A stretch of 64,000 nt of DNA. Source: Bacillota bacterium. Lineage in GTDB: Bacteria > Bacillota > Clostridia > Acetivibrionales > DSM-1351. This document shows, in pieces, positions 1 through 8,390 of this stretch (position 1 is its first letter; each line of letters opens with the position of its first letter). The position numbers and the translations under genes are program-made. A model generated the notes under the pieces. The model was not told the origin of the DNA. It made no database searches and saw only the letters and a program-made list of their open reading frames with translations. Location of the stretch: the NCBI GenBank assembly GCA_023444055.1, contig JAEZRV010000024.1, positions 51,493-115,492 on the forward strand. The letters run 5' to 3'.

Positions 1-8
1 TCACGAAT

Positions 9-16
9 GAGGTGAT
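9..16 (+). promoter_or_regulatory. Shine-Dalgarno site that decides the first LacI start
   Basis: GAGGTGAT is complementary to the 3' end of 16S rRNA. It lies 7 nt (from GAGG) before an in-frame ATT at 20, but 19 nt before the first ATG at 32. An in-frame stop (TGA at 8-10) blocks any start further upstream. Confidence 0.5.
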
Positions 17-31
17 TATATTTCTGTTACA

Positions 32-1027
32 ATGAAGGATGTTGCTAAGAAATCAGGGCTCTCAATTGCGACAATTTCAAAATATATCAATGGCGGTAAT
101 GTCCTTGAGGAAAATCGTGTTGTTATTGATAAAGCAATTAAAGAGTTGGGTTTTGAAGTTAACGAGATTGCAAGAGGGCTAAAAACTAATAAAACGATGA
201 CAATTGGACTGTTGATTCCAAGCCTTGAGAGTATATTTTTTACAAGTATAGTTTCAAATATAGAAAATATTTTAATAAAGAATGGATATAGTACGATAAT
301 TTGTGACTATAAGGAAGATAAGGATCTTGAGAAACAAAAGCTTGATTTTTTAGTAAGAAAAATGGTGGATGGTATTATTACTATGCCGATGGGATGTGAC
401 TTAGAGGTTATTAATTCAGTTATTAACAAAAACATTCCAGTTGTACTTATTGATAGAGCTCTCAAGGGAGTAGAGTGTGATACAGTACTGGTAGACAATC
501 TAAATGCTTCTTATAATGCGGTAGAACAATTGATAATTCATGGGCATAAAAGAATTGGAATTATCTGTGGGCCAAATGACATATATACTGCTCAAGAACG
601 TCTGAAGGGCTATGAAAGAGTACATGAAGATTATGCTATGGCTATAGATAGTAAACTGATAAAAAAAGGTGACTATCAGGTAGAGAGCGGTTATCGGCTA
701 CTGTTGGAGCTGATAAAAATGGAGGAACCTCCAACTGCTGTTCTAGTTACAAACTATGAAATGACTCTAGGTGCCATAATGGCTATAAATGAAAGTGATA
801 TAAAAATACCCGATGATATATCTTTTATTGGCTTTGACAATTTGCAGCTTGCAAAAGTGGTAAAGCCGCCATTGTCCATAGTTATTCAGCCAGTTGAACA
901 AATAGGAGAAGTAGCGGCAAATATGATTTTAAAGCGGCTAAAAGGTGACAACTCAAACTTTCCATCAATGATACGGCTAAAAACAGAGTTGGTTTTAAAG
1001 GAGTCTATTAAGAATATAGAAAAATAG
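32..1027 (+). CDS. LacI/GalR-family transcriptional regulator
   Basis: DNA-binding repressor of the LacI/GalR family, probably sensing a sugar or sugar phosphate. The N-terminal helix-turn-helix reads KDVAKKSGLSIATISKYING; a periplasmic-binding-like ligand domain fills the rest (about residues 55-331, with the family's TIGLLIPS, IGIICGP and ISFIGFDN segments). Length is normal for the family. The ATG at 32 has no ribosome site at a workable distance. ATT at 20 does and would add ISVT, giving the familiar (M)SVTMKDVA start, so the true start may be non-AUG. It precedes the kinase gene, whose promoter carries a perfect LacI-type palindrome at 1161-1172, so it probably represses the downstream polyol/sugar genes. 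The inducer is unknown. Confidence 0.93.
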   Translation: MKDVAKKSGLSIATISKYINGGNVLEENRVVIDKAIKELGFEVNEIARGLKTNKTMTIGLLIPSLESIFFTSIVSNIENILIKNGYSTIICDYKEDKDLEKQKLDFLVRKMVDGIITMPMGCDLEVINSVINKNIPVVLIDRALKGVECDTVLVDNLNASYNAVEQLIIHGHKRIGIICGPNDIYTAQERLKGYERVHEDYAMAIDSKLIKKGDYQVESGYRLLLELIKMEEPPTAVLVTNYEMTLGAIMAINESDIKIPDDISFIGFDNLQLAKVVKPPLSIVIQPVEQIGEVAANMILKRLKGDNSNFPSMIRLKTELVLKESIKNIEK

Positions 1028-1040
1028 TTTAATAAATACG

Positions 1041-1106
1041 TTGAAACGCCTCTGATGTAATTAAATTTTTCTACAATCGAAAAATTTAATTTTGAATATA
1101 GGCGTT
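1041..1106. repeat. 66-bp structured intergenic repeat, copy 1
   Basis: Outer arms AACGCCT (1045-1051) and AGGCGTT (1100-1106) enclose a perfect 13-bp inner stem (1059-1071 with 1079-1091) and a 7-base loop TACAATC. A second copy at 52561-52626 matches at 58 of 66 bases. Confidence 0.8.
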
Positions 1107-1149
1107 ATAAAAATATTCGAGAAGTGAAGTATTTTGCTTCTCATATATT

Positions 1150-1182
1150 TTGAAATAGAGCTAAACGTTTAGACTATATAAC
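1150..1182 (+). promoter_or_regulatory. Promoter with LacI-type operator before the FGGY kinase
   Basis: The perfect 12-bp palindrome CTAAACGTTTAG (1161-1172) has the central CG typical of LacI/GalR operators. It sits between a TTGAAA box (1150-1155) and a TATA-rich -10 region (about 1175-1182), so binding would block polymerase. The regulator encoded just upstream is the obvious candidate. Confidence 0.65.
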
Positions 1183-1216
1183 AATAAATACAGAATAACG
1201 TAACGAGGTGAACAAT

Positions 1217-2728
1217 ATGGAAATGTTATTGTTAGGAATTGATATTGGAACATCTGCCTGTAAAGTAGCAATATTTGACCTTCAAGGTAAAGTAATATCA
1301 CAAGCTACAAGAGAGTATAAGGTATATTATCCCGAGTTAGGATTTGTAGAACAAAACCCAAATGAATGGTGGGAATGTGTTTGCACAGCAATTAAAGAGA
1401 CAGTTGTTTCTTCCAAGATAAATGCAAAACAAATAGCAGGAATAGGTGTTGATGGACAGAGTTGGTCTGCGATACCTATAAATGCTCAGGGTGATGTTCT
1501 AAACAATACACCAATCTGGATGGATACAAGAGCATCTGATATTTGCAGAGAAACTGTGAACAGGCTTGGAACTGATAGAATATTCGGATTAAGCGGTAAT
1601 TCATTTGAGCCTACATATTCAACACCTAAGATACTGTGGTTTAAGAAAAATATGCCCGATGTATACAACTCAACATATAAGTTTTTACAAAGCAATAGTT
1701 TTATAGCTTTTAAACTTACAGGACAGATATCCCAGGATTTATCTCAAGGCTATGGTATACATTCTTTTAACATGAATGAGGGTAAATGGGATGGTAGTTT
1801 TTGCGAGGAACTAGGATTTGATAGAGATAAGCTTCCGGAAATTTATCAATGTCACCAAATAATAGGAGAGGTGACAAGTGAAGCTGCAGTTCAAACAGGA
1901 CTTGTAAAGGGTATTCCAGTCGTTGCCGGTGGATTGGATGCATGTTGTGGAACACTTGGTGCGGGAGTTATAAAAGTTGGTCAAACTCAGGAACAAGGTG
2001 GTCAAGCTGGTGGAATGAGTATATGCCTAAATTCGTCATTAGGACATCCAAAGCTTATTTTAAGCTTCCACGTTGTACCTAAACTTTGGCTGTTACAGGG
2101 GGGGACTGTTGGCGGAGGTGGAGCTATAAAGTGGTTCAAACAGGAGCTTGGAGCATTTGAGGAAATAGAAGCTCTGGCGAAAGGGTCAAATCCCTTTAAA
2201 ATTATGGATGAAGAAGCTGAAAAAATACCTGTGGGGTCGGAAGGACTAGTATTTTTACCATATATGGCTGGGGAGAGGTCTCCTTTGTGGGACAAGAATG
2301 CGAAGGGAGTATTTTTTGGACTGGGTTATAACAAAACAAGAGCCCATATGATCAGAGCTGTTATGGAAGGCTGTGCATTTGCATTACAGCACAATATGAA
2401 AACAGCAGAGGAAATTGGTGTGGGCATAAATGAGCTGGTTGCAATGGGGGGAGCTGCTAATAGCAGACTTTGGACACAAATCAAAGCTGATATAACAGGT
2501 AAAACTATCAAGGTTCCAACTTCAGATACAGCTACTACACTGGGAGCCGCAATTTTAGCAGGTGTCGGAACAGGATTATACAAGAGCTTTGAACAGGCGG
2601 TAGAGGATACTATTATAATTACACGTACACACGAGCCGGATATGCAGGCTCATGTGAGGTATAAAAACAATTATGAAATTTATATTGAACTATATGAAAA
2701 ACTAAAGGACACAATGCAAAAAGTATGA
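1217..2728 (+). CDS. FGGY-family carbohydrate kinase (xylulokinase-like)
   Basis: ATP-dependent kinase of the FGGY family, which phosphorylates ketoses or polyols in the cytoplasm. The first ATPase motif (GIDIGTSACKVAIFD) is at the N terminus. The C-terminal FGGY half includes YMAGERSPLWD, the MRGVMEG-like RAVMEGCAFAL and AMGGAANSRLW. About 503 residues is the usual size. The ATG at 1217 is chosen because GAGGTG ends 6 nt before it; a GTG at 1208 would overlap that site. By sequence it resembles xylulokinase. Its neighbours (GatD, GatZ, an aldo-keto reductase, FucU) make a polyol such as galactitol a plausible substrate, which is inference. Family membership is secure; substrate is not. Confidence 0.9.
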   Translation: MEMLLLGIDIGTSACKVAIFDLQGKVISQATREYKVYYPELGFVEQNPNEWWECVCTAIKETVVSSKINAKQIAGIGVDGQSWSAIPINAQGDVLNNTPIWMDTRASDICRETVNRLGTDRIFGLSGNSFEPTYSTPKILWFKKNMPDVYNSTYKFLQSNSFIAFKLTGQISQDLSQGYGIHSFNMNEGKWDGSFCEELGFDRDKLPEIYQCHQIIGEVTSEAAVQTGLVKGIPVVAGGLDACCGTLGAGVIKVGQTQEQGGQAGGMSICLNSSLGHPKLILSFHVVPKLWLLQGGTVGGGGAIKWFKQELGAFEEIEALAKGSNPFKIMDEEAEKIPVGSEGLVFLPYMAGERSPLWDKNAKGVFFGLGYNKTRAHMIRAVMEGCAFALQHNMKTAEEIGVGINELVAMGGAANSRLWTQIKADITGKTIKVPTSDTATTLGAAILAGVGTGLYKSFEQAVEDTIIITRTHEPDMQAHVRYKNNYEIYIELYEKLKDTMQKV

Positions 2729-2808
2729 TACAGACAGAAAGCTTTAAATACTTAAATAAGTTTTTTTAAAATAATTGTCATGGTGAGAACAAATTAAAGG
2801 AGGTAACA

Positions 2809-3855
2809 ATGAAAGCAGGAGTATTACATGCAAAAGATGATATTCGTTATGAGGAGATACCTATACCTACAGCTTCTAAAGGAGAAGTTTTAGTAAAGGT
2901 AAAGGCTACTGGCATATGCGGTTCTGACCTTCCAAGAGTTCTTGGAAATGAAGCGCATTTTTTCCCAATAGTGTTAGGTCATGAGTTTTCAGGAGAAGTG
3001 GCGGAAATAGGTGAAGGAGTAACCTCAGTTATGGTGGGCGATAGAGTTGCAGGAGTACCATTGGTTCCATGTCTTAAATGTGATGACTGTCAGAAAGGTA
3101 ATTATTCATTATGTAAGCACTATAGCTTTATTGGCTCAAGAGAACAGGGGAGCTTTGCGGAATATGTAAAGATGCCTGAAAGAAATGTTGTCAAATTTGA
3201 TGATAGTGTTTCTTTTGAGCAGGGAGCATTTTTTGAGCCAGCTACAGTAGCACTCCACGGTTTACTTTGTGCAGATTATAGAGCAGGAGAGGATGTTGCA
3301 ATTCTTGGCGGTGGAACAGTGGGTATGTTTACTGCACAGTGGGCAAAAATATTCGGCGCAAAAAGAGTTTTTGTGTTTGATATTGATAATGACAGATTGG
3401 CACTTGCCAAAAGATTGGGTGCTGATGAGACTATCAATACTCTGGATAAGGATTTTAGGCAGCAGGTAGATGAGCTTACCAATAAAAAAGGGTTTGGGTT
3501 TGTATATGAAACTGCAGGTGTTGATATAACAATGAAGCTAGCTTTCGAAATAGCGGGAAATAAGGCATCAATATGTTTTATTGGAACACCCACCAAAGAT
3601 TTGGTATTTACTCCAAAACTTTTTGAAAATATGAATAGAAAGGAATTTAAGCTTACAGGCTCATGGATGTCATACAGTGCACCATTTCCAGGTAAAGAGT
3701 GGACTCTAACAGCACATTATTTCTCAACTGGAGCACTAAAGTTTGATAATAGCTTTATATTCAAAAAAGTTCCGCTTAGCAATATTAAGGATGCTTTTGA
3801 TATGTTTAAAGTACCCGGAACTGTTAAGGGAAAAGTACTGATAGTTAATGAATAA
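2809..3855 (+). CDS. gatD: Zinc-dependent galactitol-1-phosphate 5-dehydrogenase-like enzyme
   Basis: Medium-chain zinc dehydrogenase, expected to oxidise galactitol 1-phosphate to tagatose 6-phosphate with NAD. The catalytic zinc ligands are visible as C37, H58 and E59 (GICGSD, GHEF). The structural zinc cysteines are C88, C91, C94 and C102. The NAD-binding Rossmann motif ILGGGTVGMF follows near residue 165. The N terminus (MKAGVLHAKDDIRYEE and GSDLPRV) looks like GatD rather than sorbitol or threonine dehydrogenases. Length, 348 residues, is standard. A strong site (AAAGGAGG) precedes the ATG. The gene follows the kinase by 80 bases. Sorbitol- or arabitol-phosphate dehydrogenase activity remains possible. 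Confidence 0.85.
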   Translation: MKAGVLHAKDDIRYEEIPIPTASKGEVLVKVKATGICGSDLPRVLGNEAHFFPIVLGHEFSGEVAEIGEGVTSVMVGDRVAGVPLVPCLKCDDCQKGNYSLCKHYSFIGSREQGSFAEYVKMPERNVVKFDDSVSFEQGAFFEPATVALHGLLCADYRAGEDVAILGGGTVGMFTAQWAKIFGAKRVFVFDIDNDRLALAKRLGADETINTLDKDFRQQVDELTNKKGFGFVYETAGVDITMKLAFEIAGNKASICFIGTPTKDLVFTPKLFENMNRKEFKLTGSWMSYSAPFPGKEWTLTAHYFSTGALKFDNSFIFKKVPLSNIKDAFDMFKVPGTVKGKVLIVNE

Positions 3856-3943
3856 ATAAAGTCAATGGCGGTTCAAAAAATAACTTTGTACGAACAAATA
3901 ACATGTAATTAGCAATATTCAATAAATAAAGGTTTGCATAATA

Positions 3944-3968
3944 AAAGCTCTGAATTACAAAGCTTTTG
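3944..3968 (+). terminator. Possible weak hairpin after gatD
   Basis: AAAAGCT and AGCTTTT form a 7-bp stem around a 10-11 base loop, followed by a short T-containing stretch. It may reduce transcription into gatZ, but it is weak. Confidence 0.3.
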
Positions 3969-4025
3969 ATTATATAAACAAATGTAACTATTTACGAATT
4001 TATTATACTAGAGGGGGTTGTAGCA

Positions 4026-5366
4026 ATGGCAGATTTACATCCATTGAAGGAATTAGTTGCAAAGCAGAAACAGGGAATACCCGTCGGAATATATTCTGCC
4101 TGCAGTGCAAATGAGTACGTTATTGAGGCAGCTATGGAGAGGGCCTTAACATCGGATAGCTATGTGTTGATCGAAGCAACTGCTAATCAGGTCAACCAGT
4201 TCGGTGGCTATACTAATATGAAGCCGGTGGATTTCAAAGTATTTGTATATGATATTGCTAAGAAAGTTAATTTTCCGGAGAAAAAAATAATACTTGGTGG
4301 AGATCACCTTGGGCCACTTACATGGAAAAATGAAAATTCCAAAACTGCAATGGAAAAATCATGTGAATTATTAAAGCAGTACGTTTTGGCTGGTTTTACG
4401 AAGATACACATTGATACAAGTATGCATCTTGCAGATGATAATATCCATGAAAAACTGGACACTGGTGTTATTGCTGAAAGAGGAGCTCTACTGTGTAAGG
4501 TTGCCGAAGAGGCGTATGCTGAACTTATAAAAATTGATAAAAATGCATTACAGCCTGTATATGTTGTAGGAAGTGAAGTGCCTATTCCAGGCGGAAGTCA
4601 GGAAGAGGAAGAGGGAATTCAGGTTACGAAGGTTTGTGATTTTGAAGCAACAGTGGAAACTTTTCAGCAGGCATTTTATAAGCTAGGACTTCAGAAGGCT
4701 TGGGATAATGTAATTGCTGTTGTTGTTCAGCCTGGTGTTGAATTTGGTGATGAGACTATACACGAGTATAACCGTGAAGCAGCAAAAGAATTGTGTCAGG
4801 CACTTGAGAAATATCCTAACCTTGTTTTTGAAGGTCATTCCACTGACTATCAGACGAAAGCCAGTCTTAGAGAAATGGTTGAGGATGGAATAGCTATACT
4901 TAAGGTAGGGCCGGCATTAACATTTGCATTGAGAGAGGGTTTGTTTGCACTTTGTCTGATAGAAGAAGAAATGTTTAGATACAATCCTGATACTCATCTT
5001 TCAAACCTTATCAATATATTTGATGAGGCTATGCTTCAAAATCCTGATAATTGGAATAAGCATTACCATGGAAATGGGATAAAGCTTAGGCTTGCTAGAA
5101 AATACAGCTTCTCTGACAGATGCAGATATTATTTACCAGATTCAAATGTACAGAATTCGATTAAAAGGTTATTACAAAACCTTGGAACAGTTACAATACC
5201 ACTTTCATTATTAAGCGAATACATGCCTATTCAATATAGTAAGGTTAGAAGTGGTAATTTACATAATGACCCTATAAGTCTTTTAAAAGACAGAGTTGTA
5301 AACTGCATTGATGATTATTTGTATGCTACTAAGCAAGATGATAGCTCCAAGTTAGTATTATTATAA
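4026..5366 (+). CDS. gatZ: GatZ/KbaZ-family protein (tagatose-bisphosphate aldolase subunit or tagatose-6-phosphate 4-epimerase)
   Basis: GatZ/KbaZ family. In enterobacteria it supports the class II aldolase GatY/KbaY that splits tagatose 1,6-bisphosphate. Other members are known to act alone as 4-epimerases between tagatose 6-phosphate and fructose 6-phosphate. Hallmark segments are GIYSACSANEYVIEAA, LGGDHLGP, HIDTSMHLADD, GSEVPIPGG and FEGHSTDYQT; these carry the His/Asp residues expected for metal binding. At 446 residues it is slightly longer than the ~420 typical. No GatY partner is encoded in this window, which favours the stand-alone epimerase role (inference). GAGGGGG lies before the ATG. 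Confidence 0.87.
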   Translation: MADLHPLKELVAKQKQGIPVGIYSACSANEYVIEAAMERALTSDSYVLIEATANQVNQFGGYTNMKPVDFKVFVYDIAKKVNFPEKKIILGGDHLGPLTWKNENSKTAMEKSCELLKQYVLAGFTKIHIDTSMHLADDNIHEKLDTGVIAERGALLCKVAEEAYAELIKIDKNALQPVYVVGSEVPIPGGSQEEEEGIQVTKVCDFEATVETFQQAFYKLGLQKAWDNVIAVVVQPGVEFGDETIHEYNREAAKELCQALEKYPNLVFEGHSTDYQTKASLREMVEDGIAILKVGPALTFALREGLFALCLIEEEMFRYNPDTHLSNLINIFDEAMLQNPDNWNKHYHGNGIKLRLARKYSFSDRCRYYLPDSNVQNSIKRLLQNLGTVTIPLSLLSEYMPIQYSKVRSGNLHNDPISLLKDRVVNCIDDYLYATKQDDSSKLVLL

Positions 5367-5389
5367 AAAATAAAAAGGAGATGTATTTT

Positions 5390-6403
5390 ATGGGTAATGA
5401 TATTATTAATCCAAGTTTAGTACCACAGAGAACATTACGTGGAGGAGACAAGATGCCTTGTATTGGTATGGGTACTTTTGGTTCCGACAGATTTTCAGCT
5501 GAAGATATTGCTGCTGCTGTAAAAGGTGCTGCAGAGGTGGGCTTCAGATTGTTTGATTGTGCATCTGTTTATGGAAATGAGCATTTAATTGGAGAGGTTT
5601 TTGAAGATATTATGAAGACTGGTATAAAGAGAGAAGAACTCTTTATTACTTCAAAGGTTTGGAATGATATGCATGGAAAAGGTGATGTTTTGTTATCCTG
5701 TGCAAAAACCTTAAAGGATTTAAAACTTGACTATTTAGATTTATATTTTGTACACTGGCCTTTCAGGAACTTTCATCCAAAGGGAGCAGCTCCTGATTAT
5801 CACAATAAAGATGCAAGACCATTCGCAATTGAACAGTATATGGAAACGTGGTATCAGATGGAAAGATTACAGAAGGCTGGCTATGTTAAACACATAGGAG
5901 CATCAAATATGACTATTCCTAAATTAAAAGAATTGATTAAGTACTGCACAATTATGCCTGCGGCAATTGAAATGGAGCTTCATCCATGCTTCCAACAGCC
6001 TGAGCAATTTAAATTTGTTCTTGAGCACGGTATTCAGCCGATTGGTTTCTGTCCAATAGGTTCGCCTACAAGACCGGATCGTGATAAGACTTCTGAGGAC
6101 TATGTTGATATTCAGGAACCTGTAATTGTTGAGATAGCTAAAGCTCATAATGTTCATCCTGCAGTTATTTGTATCAAATGGGCTGTGCAAAGGGGTCAAA
6201 CTCCAATCCCATTCTCAATTTATAGAAACGAATATGCTAGTAATATCCGATGTGCAGTTGAAGATCCATTAACTGAAGACGAAATGAAAAAAATTGAAGG
6301 TATTGATAAAAACTGTAGATTAATCAAAGGACAGGTATTCCTTTGGGATGGAGCAAAGGATTGGACAGATTTATGGGATTTAGATGGAGAAATAACAAAA
6401 TAA
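5390..6403 (+). CDS. Aldo/keto reductase
   Basis: NAD(P)H-dependent TIM-barrel reductase of the AKR superfamily, reducing an aldose or other carbonyl. With the start at 5390 the catalytic tetrad is D56, Y61, K89 and H122 (FDCASVYGNE, SKVW, FVHWPF). The C-terminal cofactor region reads PIPFSIYRNEYASNI. The ATG at 5390 is preferred because AAAGGAG ends 9 nt before it; the ATG at 5381 touches that site. It follows gatZ by 23 bases and clearly belongs to the same transcript. Reduction of galactose to galactitol would fit the cluster, but substrate cannot be read from sequence. Confidence 0.88.
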   Translation: MGNDIINPSLVPQRTLRGGDKMPCIGMGTFGSDRFSAEDIAAAVKGAAEVGFRLFDCASVYGNEHLIGEVFEDIMKTGIKREELFITSKVWNDMHGKGDVLLSCAKTLKDLKLDYLDLYFVHWPFRNFHPKGAAPDYHNKDARPFAIEQYMETWYQMERLQKAGYVKHIGASNMTIPKLKELIKYCTIMPAAIEMELHPCFQQPEQFKFVLEHGIQPIGFCPIGSPTRPDRDKTSEDYVDIQEPVIVEIAKAHNVHPAVICIKWAVQRGQTPIPFSIYRNEYASNIRCAVEDPLTEDEMKKIEGIDKNCRLIKGQVFLWDGAKDWTDLWDLDGEITK

Positions 6404-6434
6404 TAATGACGCTAATTGCGGACCTGGAGGTTTT

Positions 6435-6869
6435 ATGTTAAAAGGAATTCCTTCTATTTTAACCCCTGAACTACTAAAGACACTTATGGAGATGGGGCAT
6501 AGTGACGAGCTGGTAATAGCAGATGGCAATTTTCCATCAGGCACTTTTGGGAAAAAGGTAATCAGACTAGATGGGCATGGTGTACCAGAGGTGTTAGATG
6601 CAATACTTAAATTCTTTCCACTAGATCCTTACGTTGAAAGCCCTGCAGCATTGATGCAGGTCGTAGAGGGTGATAATGTTGAAACGCCAATATGGGATAT
6701 CTACAAGAAAATAATTAATAAACACGAACCCGAGAATAACAAAGTAGAAAATATTGAAAGATTTGCTTTCTATGAGAGAGCTAGAAGTGCTTATGCAGTA
6801 ATTGCCACAAGTGAAGCCGCATTGTATGCAAATATTATTCTGAAAAAGGGTGTTGTAATAGAGAAGTAA
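6435..6869 (+). CDS. fucU: RbsD/FucU-family sugar mutarotase (L-fucose mutarotase-like)
   Basis: Small cytoplasmic enzyme that interconverts pyranose anomers of a free sugar. The 144 residues match FucU closely: MLKGIPSILTPELLKTLMEMGH, then DELVIADGNFPS with the conserved His and Asp, and a C-terminal FYERARSAYAVIATSE tail carrying the catalytic Tyr. Members act on fucose and, in RbsD, ribose. Here the neighbours suggest galactose or a related aldose supplied to the aldo-keto reductase (inference). CTGGAGG lies 7 bases before the ATG, and the gap to the reductase is 31 bases, so it is part of the operon. Confidence 0.88.
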   Translation: MLKGIPSILTPELLKTLMEMGHSDELVIADGNFPSGTFGKKVIRLDGHGVPEVLDAILKFFPLDPYVESPAALMQVVEGDNVETPIWDIYKKIINKHEPENNKVENIERFAFYERARSAYAVIATSEAALYANIILKKGVVIEK

Positions 6870-7022
6870 TCATACATACGATATAGTTTTGCAGTAGACC
6901 CCATTTTCTATACTTTCAGGTGAACTACCGTGCCAATATCCACTTATCTGCAGTCTTTTATGTAAAGAAATTTGATTTATAAATGGCAGTTTAACCTGAA
7001 TAGATAGAAACTGGGGGATAAT

Positions 7023-8330
7023 ATGGAGTTATTAGAACATATTAAAAGAATTTATTTTAATAAAGACAAGCTAAGTAATGCAGATGCGCAAAGGTCAAGG
7101 GAAATATCTATTTTTGAAGGCTGTACTGCTAGAAGTATACTCACTTTGACAAGCGGTGCATTTTTAGTAGGTTTTGCAAAATTTCTTGGTGCAAGTAGTC
7201 AAATTTCAGGTATTATTTCTGCAATACATATATTAACAGGAATAATAACGGCAATTTCACCAATAATATATGAAAGAATGGAAAACAGAAAGTTTATTAC
7301 ATGTTTGTTTTGTCTTATAGGCAGGCTTTTACTGGGATTGATGATTGTAATACCGTTTATAAAATCAACACATGTAAATCAGATATCTTTATTAATAGGG
7401 GTTTTCTTTATTGCAAATTTATTTTTATCTTTTACTTTACCGGCATCGCAAACGTGGATTCTGGATATAACCCCGGAAAAAATAAGAGGAAATTATTTTG
7501 GACGTAGGGAATCAATTATATTGGGTGCAGTTTCAATTATAACCCTTGTAATGGGGCAAGTTCTTGATAGGTATGAAAAGCACGGAAATCAGTTAACTGG
7601 ATTTATTATACTTTATATATTTGTAATTTGTACTGCAATAACTAATTTTATTTTATTCTCTAAGATTAAAGAACCATGCAATAAGGTACAAAAAAAACGA
7701 ATATCTATAAAGAACATATTTACGATACCTTTAAAAAATAGAGTGTATATGATAGTGGTTTTACTCATGGCTATATGGAATATAGGATTTCAGCTTGCAG
7801 CTCCATTTACCTCTGTCTATTTGATTTCATCGTTGAAACTGGGGTATGGTTTGATAACGATAATGACTGTATTGGCTTCAATTACAAGTGTATTCACGGT
7901 CAGATTGTGGGGGAGACTGGCAGATAAAAAATCTTGGTTGTATTTGATGAAATTAATGATTATTCTTCAAGCTTTATGCTTTTTTATATGGTTTTTTATA
8001 AATAAAAATACACTATTTTTATTACCAATAGCTCACATATTAGGTGGAGCCGCTATATCAGGAATAAATATTTCGATAAACAATATTCAATACAGATTTT
8101 CTCCTAAAGAAAATAAGACCATATATATGGGCTTTTCTTCTGCAAGTAATGGAATATTTGGGTTTTGCGGTACTTTAATAGGAGCATATTTTGTTAAAAA
8201 TTCTGAAACTTTACTTCTAAATGTTGTAGGCTTCACAATTGGAAATATGCAGATACTTTTTCTTACAGCAGGAGTATTCATTATAGGAGGCAGGATTGTA
8301 ATTCAAATGCTAAAGAAAGTAGATGAATAG
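7023..8330 (+). CDS. Major facilitator superfamily transporter
   Basis: Integral membrane protein of 435 residues with about twelve hydrophobic helices, for example residues 38-60, 66-85, 93-115, 121-140 and the matching second half from about 240. A cytoplasmic basic loop (KIKEPCNKVQKKR) separates the halves. No signal peptide. MFS proteins of this shape export or import sugars or small solutes. Its position between fucU and the two-component genes suggests a sugar or polyol of the same pathway, but nothing in the sequence fixes the substrate. GGGGG lies before the ATG. The 153-base gap upstream shows no clear terminator. Confidence 0.8.
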   Translation: MELLEHIKRIYFNKDKLSNADAQRSREISIFEGCTARSILTLTSGAFLVGFAKFLGASSQISGIISAIHILTGIITAISPIIYERMENRKFITCLFCLIGRLLLGLMIVIPFIKSTHVNQISLLIGVFFIANLFLSFTLPASQTWILDITPEKIRGNYFGRRESIILGAVSIITLVMGQVLDRYEKHGNQLTGFIILYIFVICTAITNFILFSKIKEPCNKVQKKRISIKNIFTIPLKNRVYMIVVLLMAIWNIGFQLAAPFTSVYLISSLKLGYGLITIMTVLASITSVFTVRLWGRLADKKSWLYLMKLMIILQALCFFIWFFINKNTLFLLPIAHILGGAAISGINISINNIQYRFSPKENKTIYMGFSSASNGIFGFCGTLIGAYFVKNSETLLLNVVGFTIGNMQILFLTAGVFIIGGRIVIQMLKKVDE

Positions 8331-8390
8331 TTGTTTTTAGTAATATACAGGACTTAAAATATTCTAAAATTCAATTATAGGGTTAAAAAA

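Noticed and set aside
1208..1216. GTG 1208 as the kinase start
   Set aside because: It lies within the ribosome site that serves ATG 1217.
2002..2583. Long antisense frames inside the kinase gene
   Set aside because: They mirror the codon bias of the sense gene and have no ribosome sites or recognisable product. Similar antisense frames elsewhere were dropped for the same reason.
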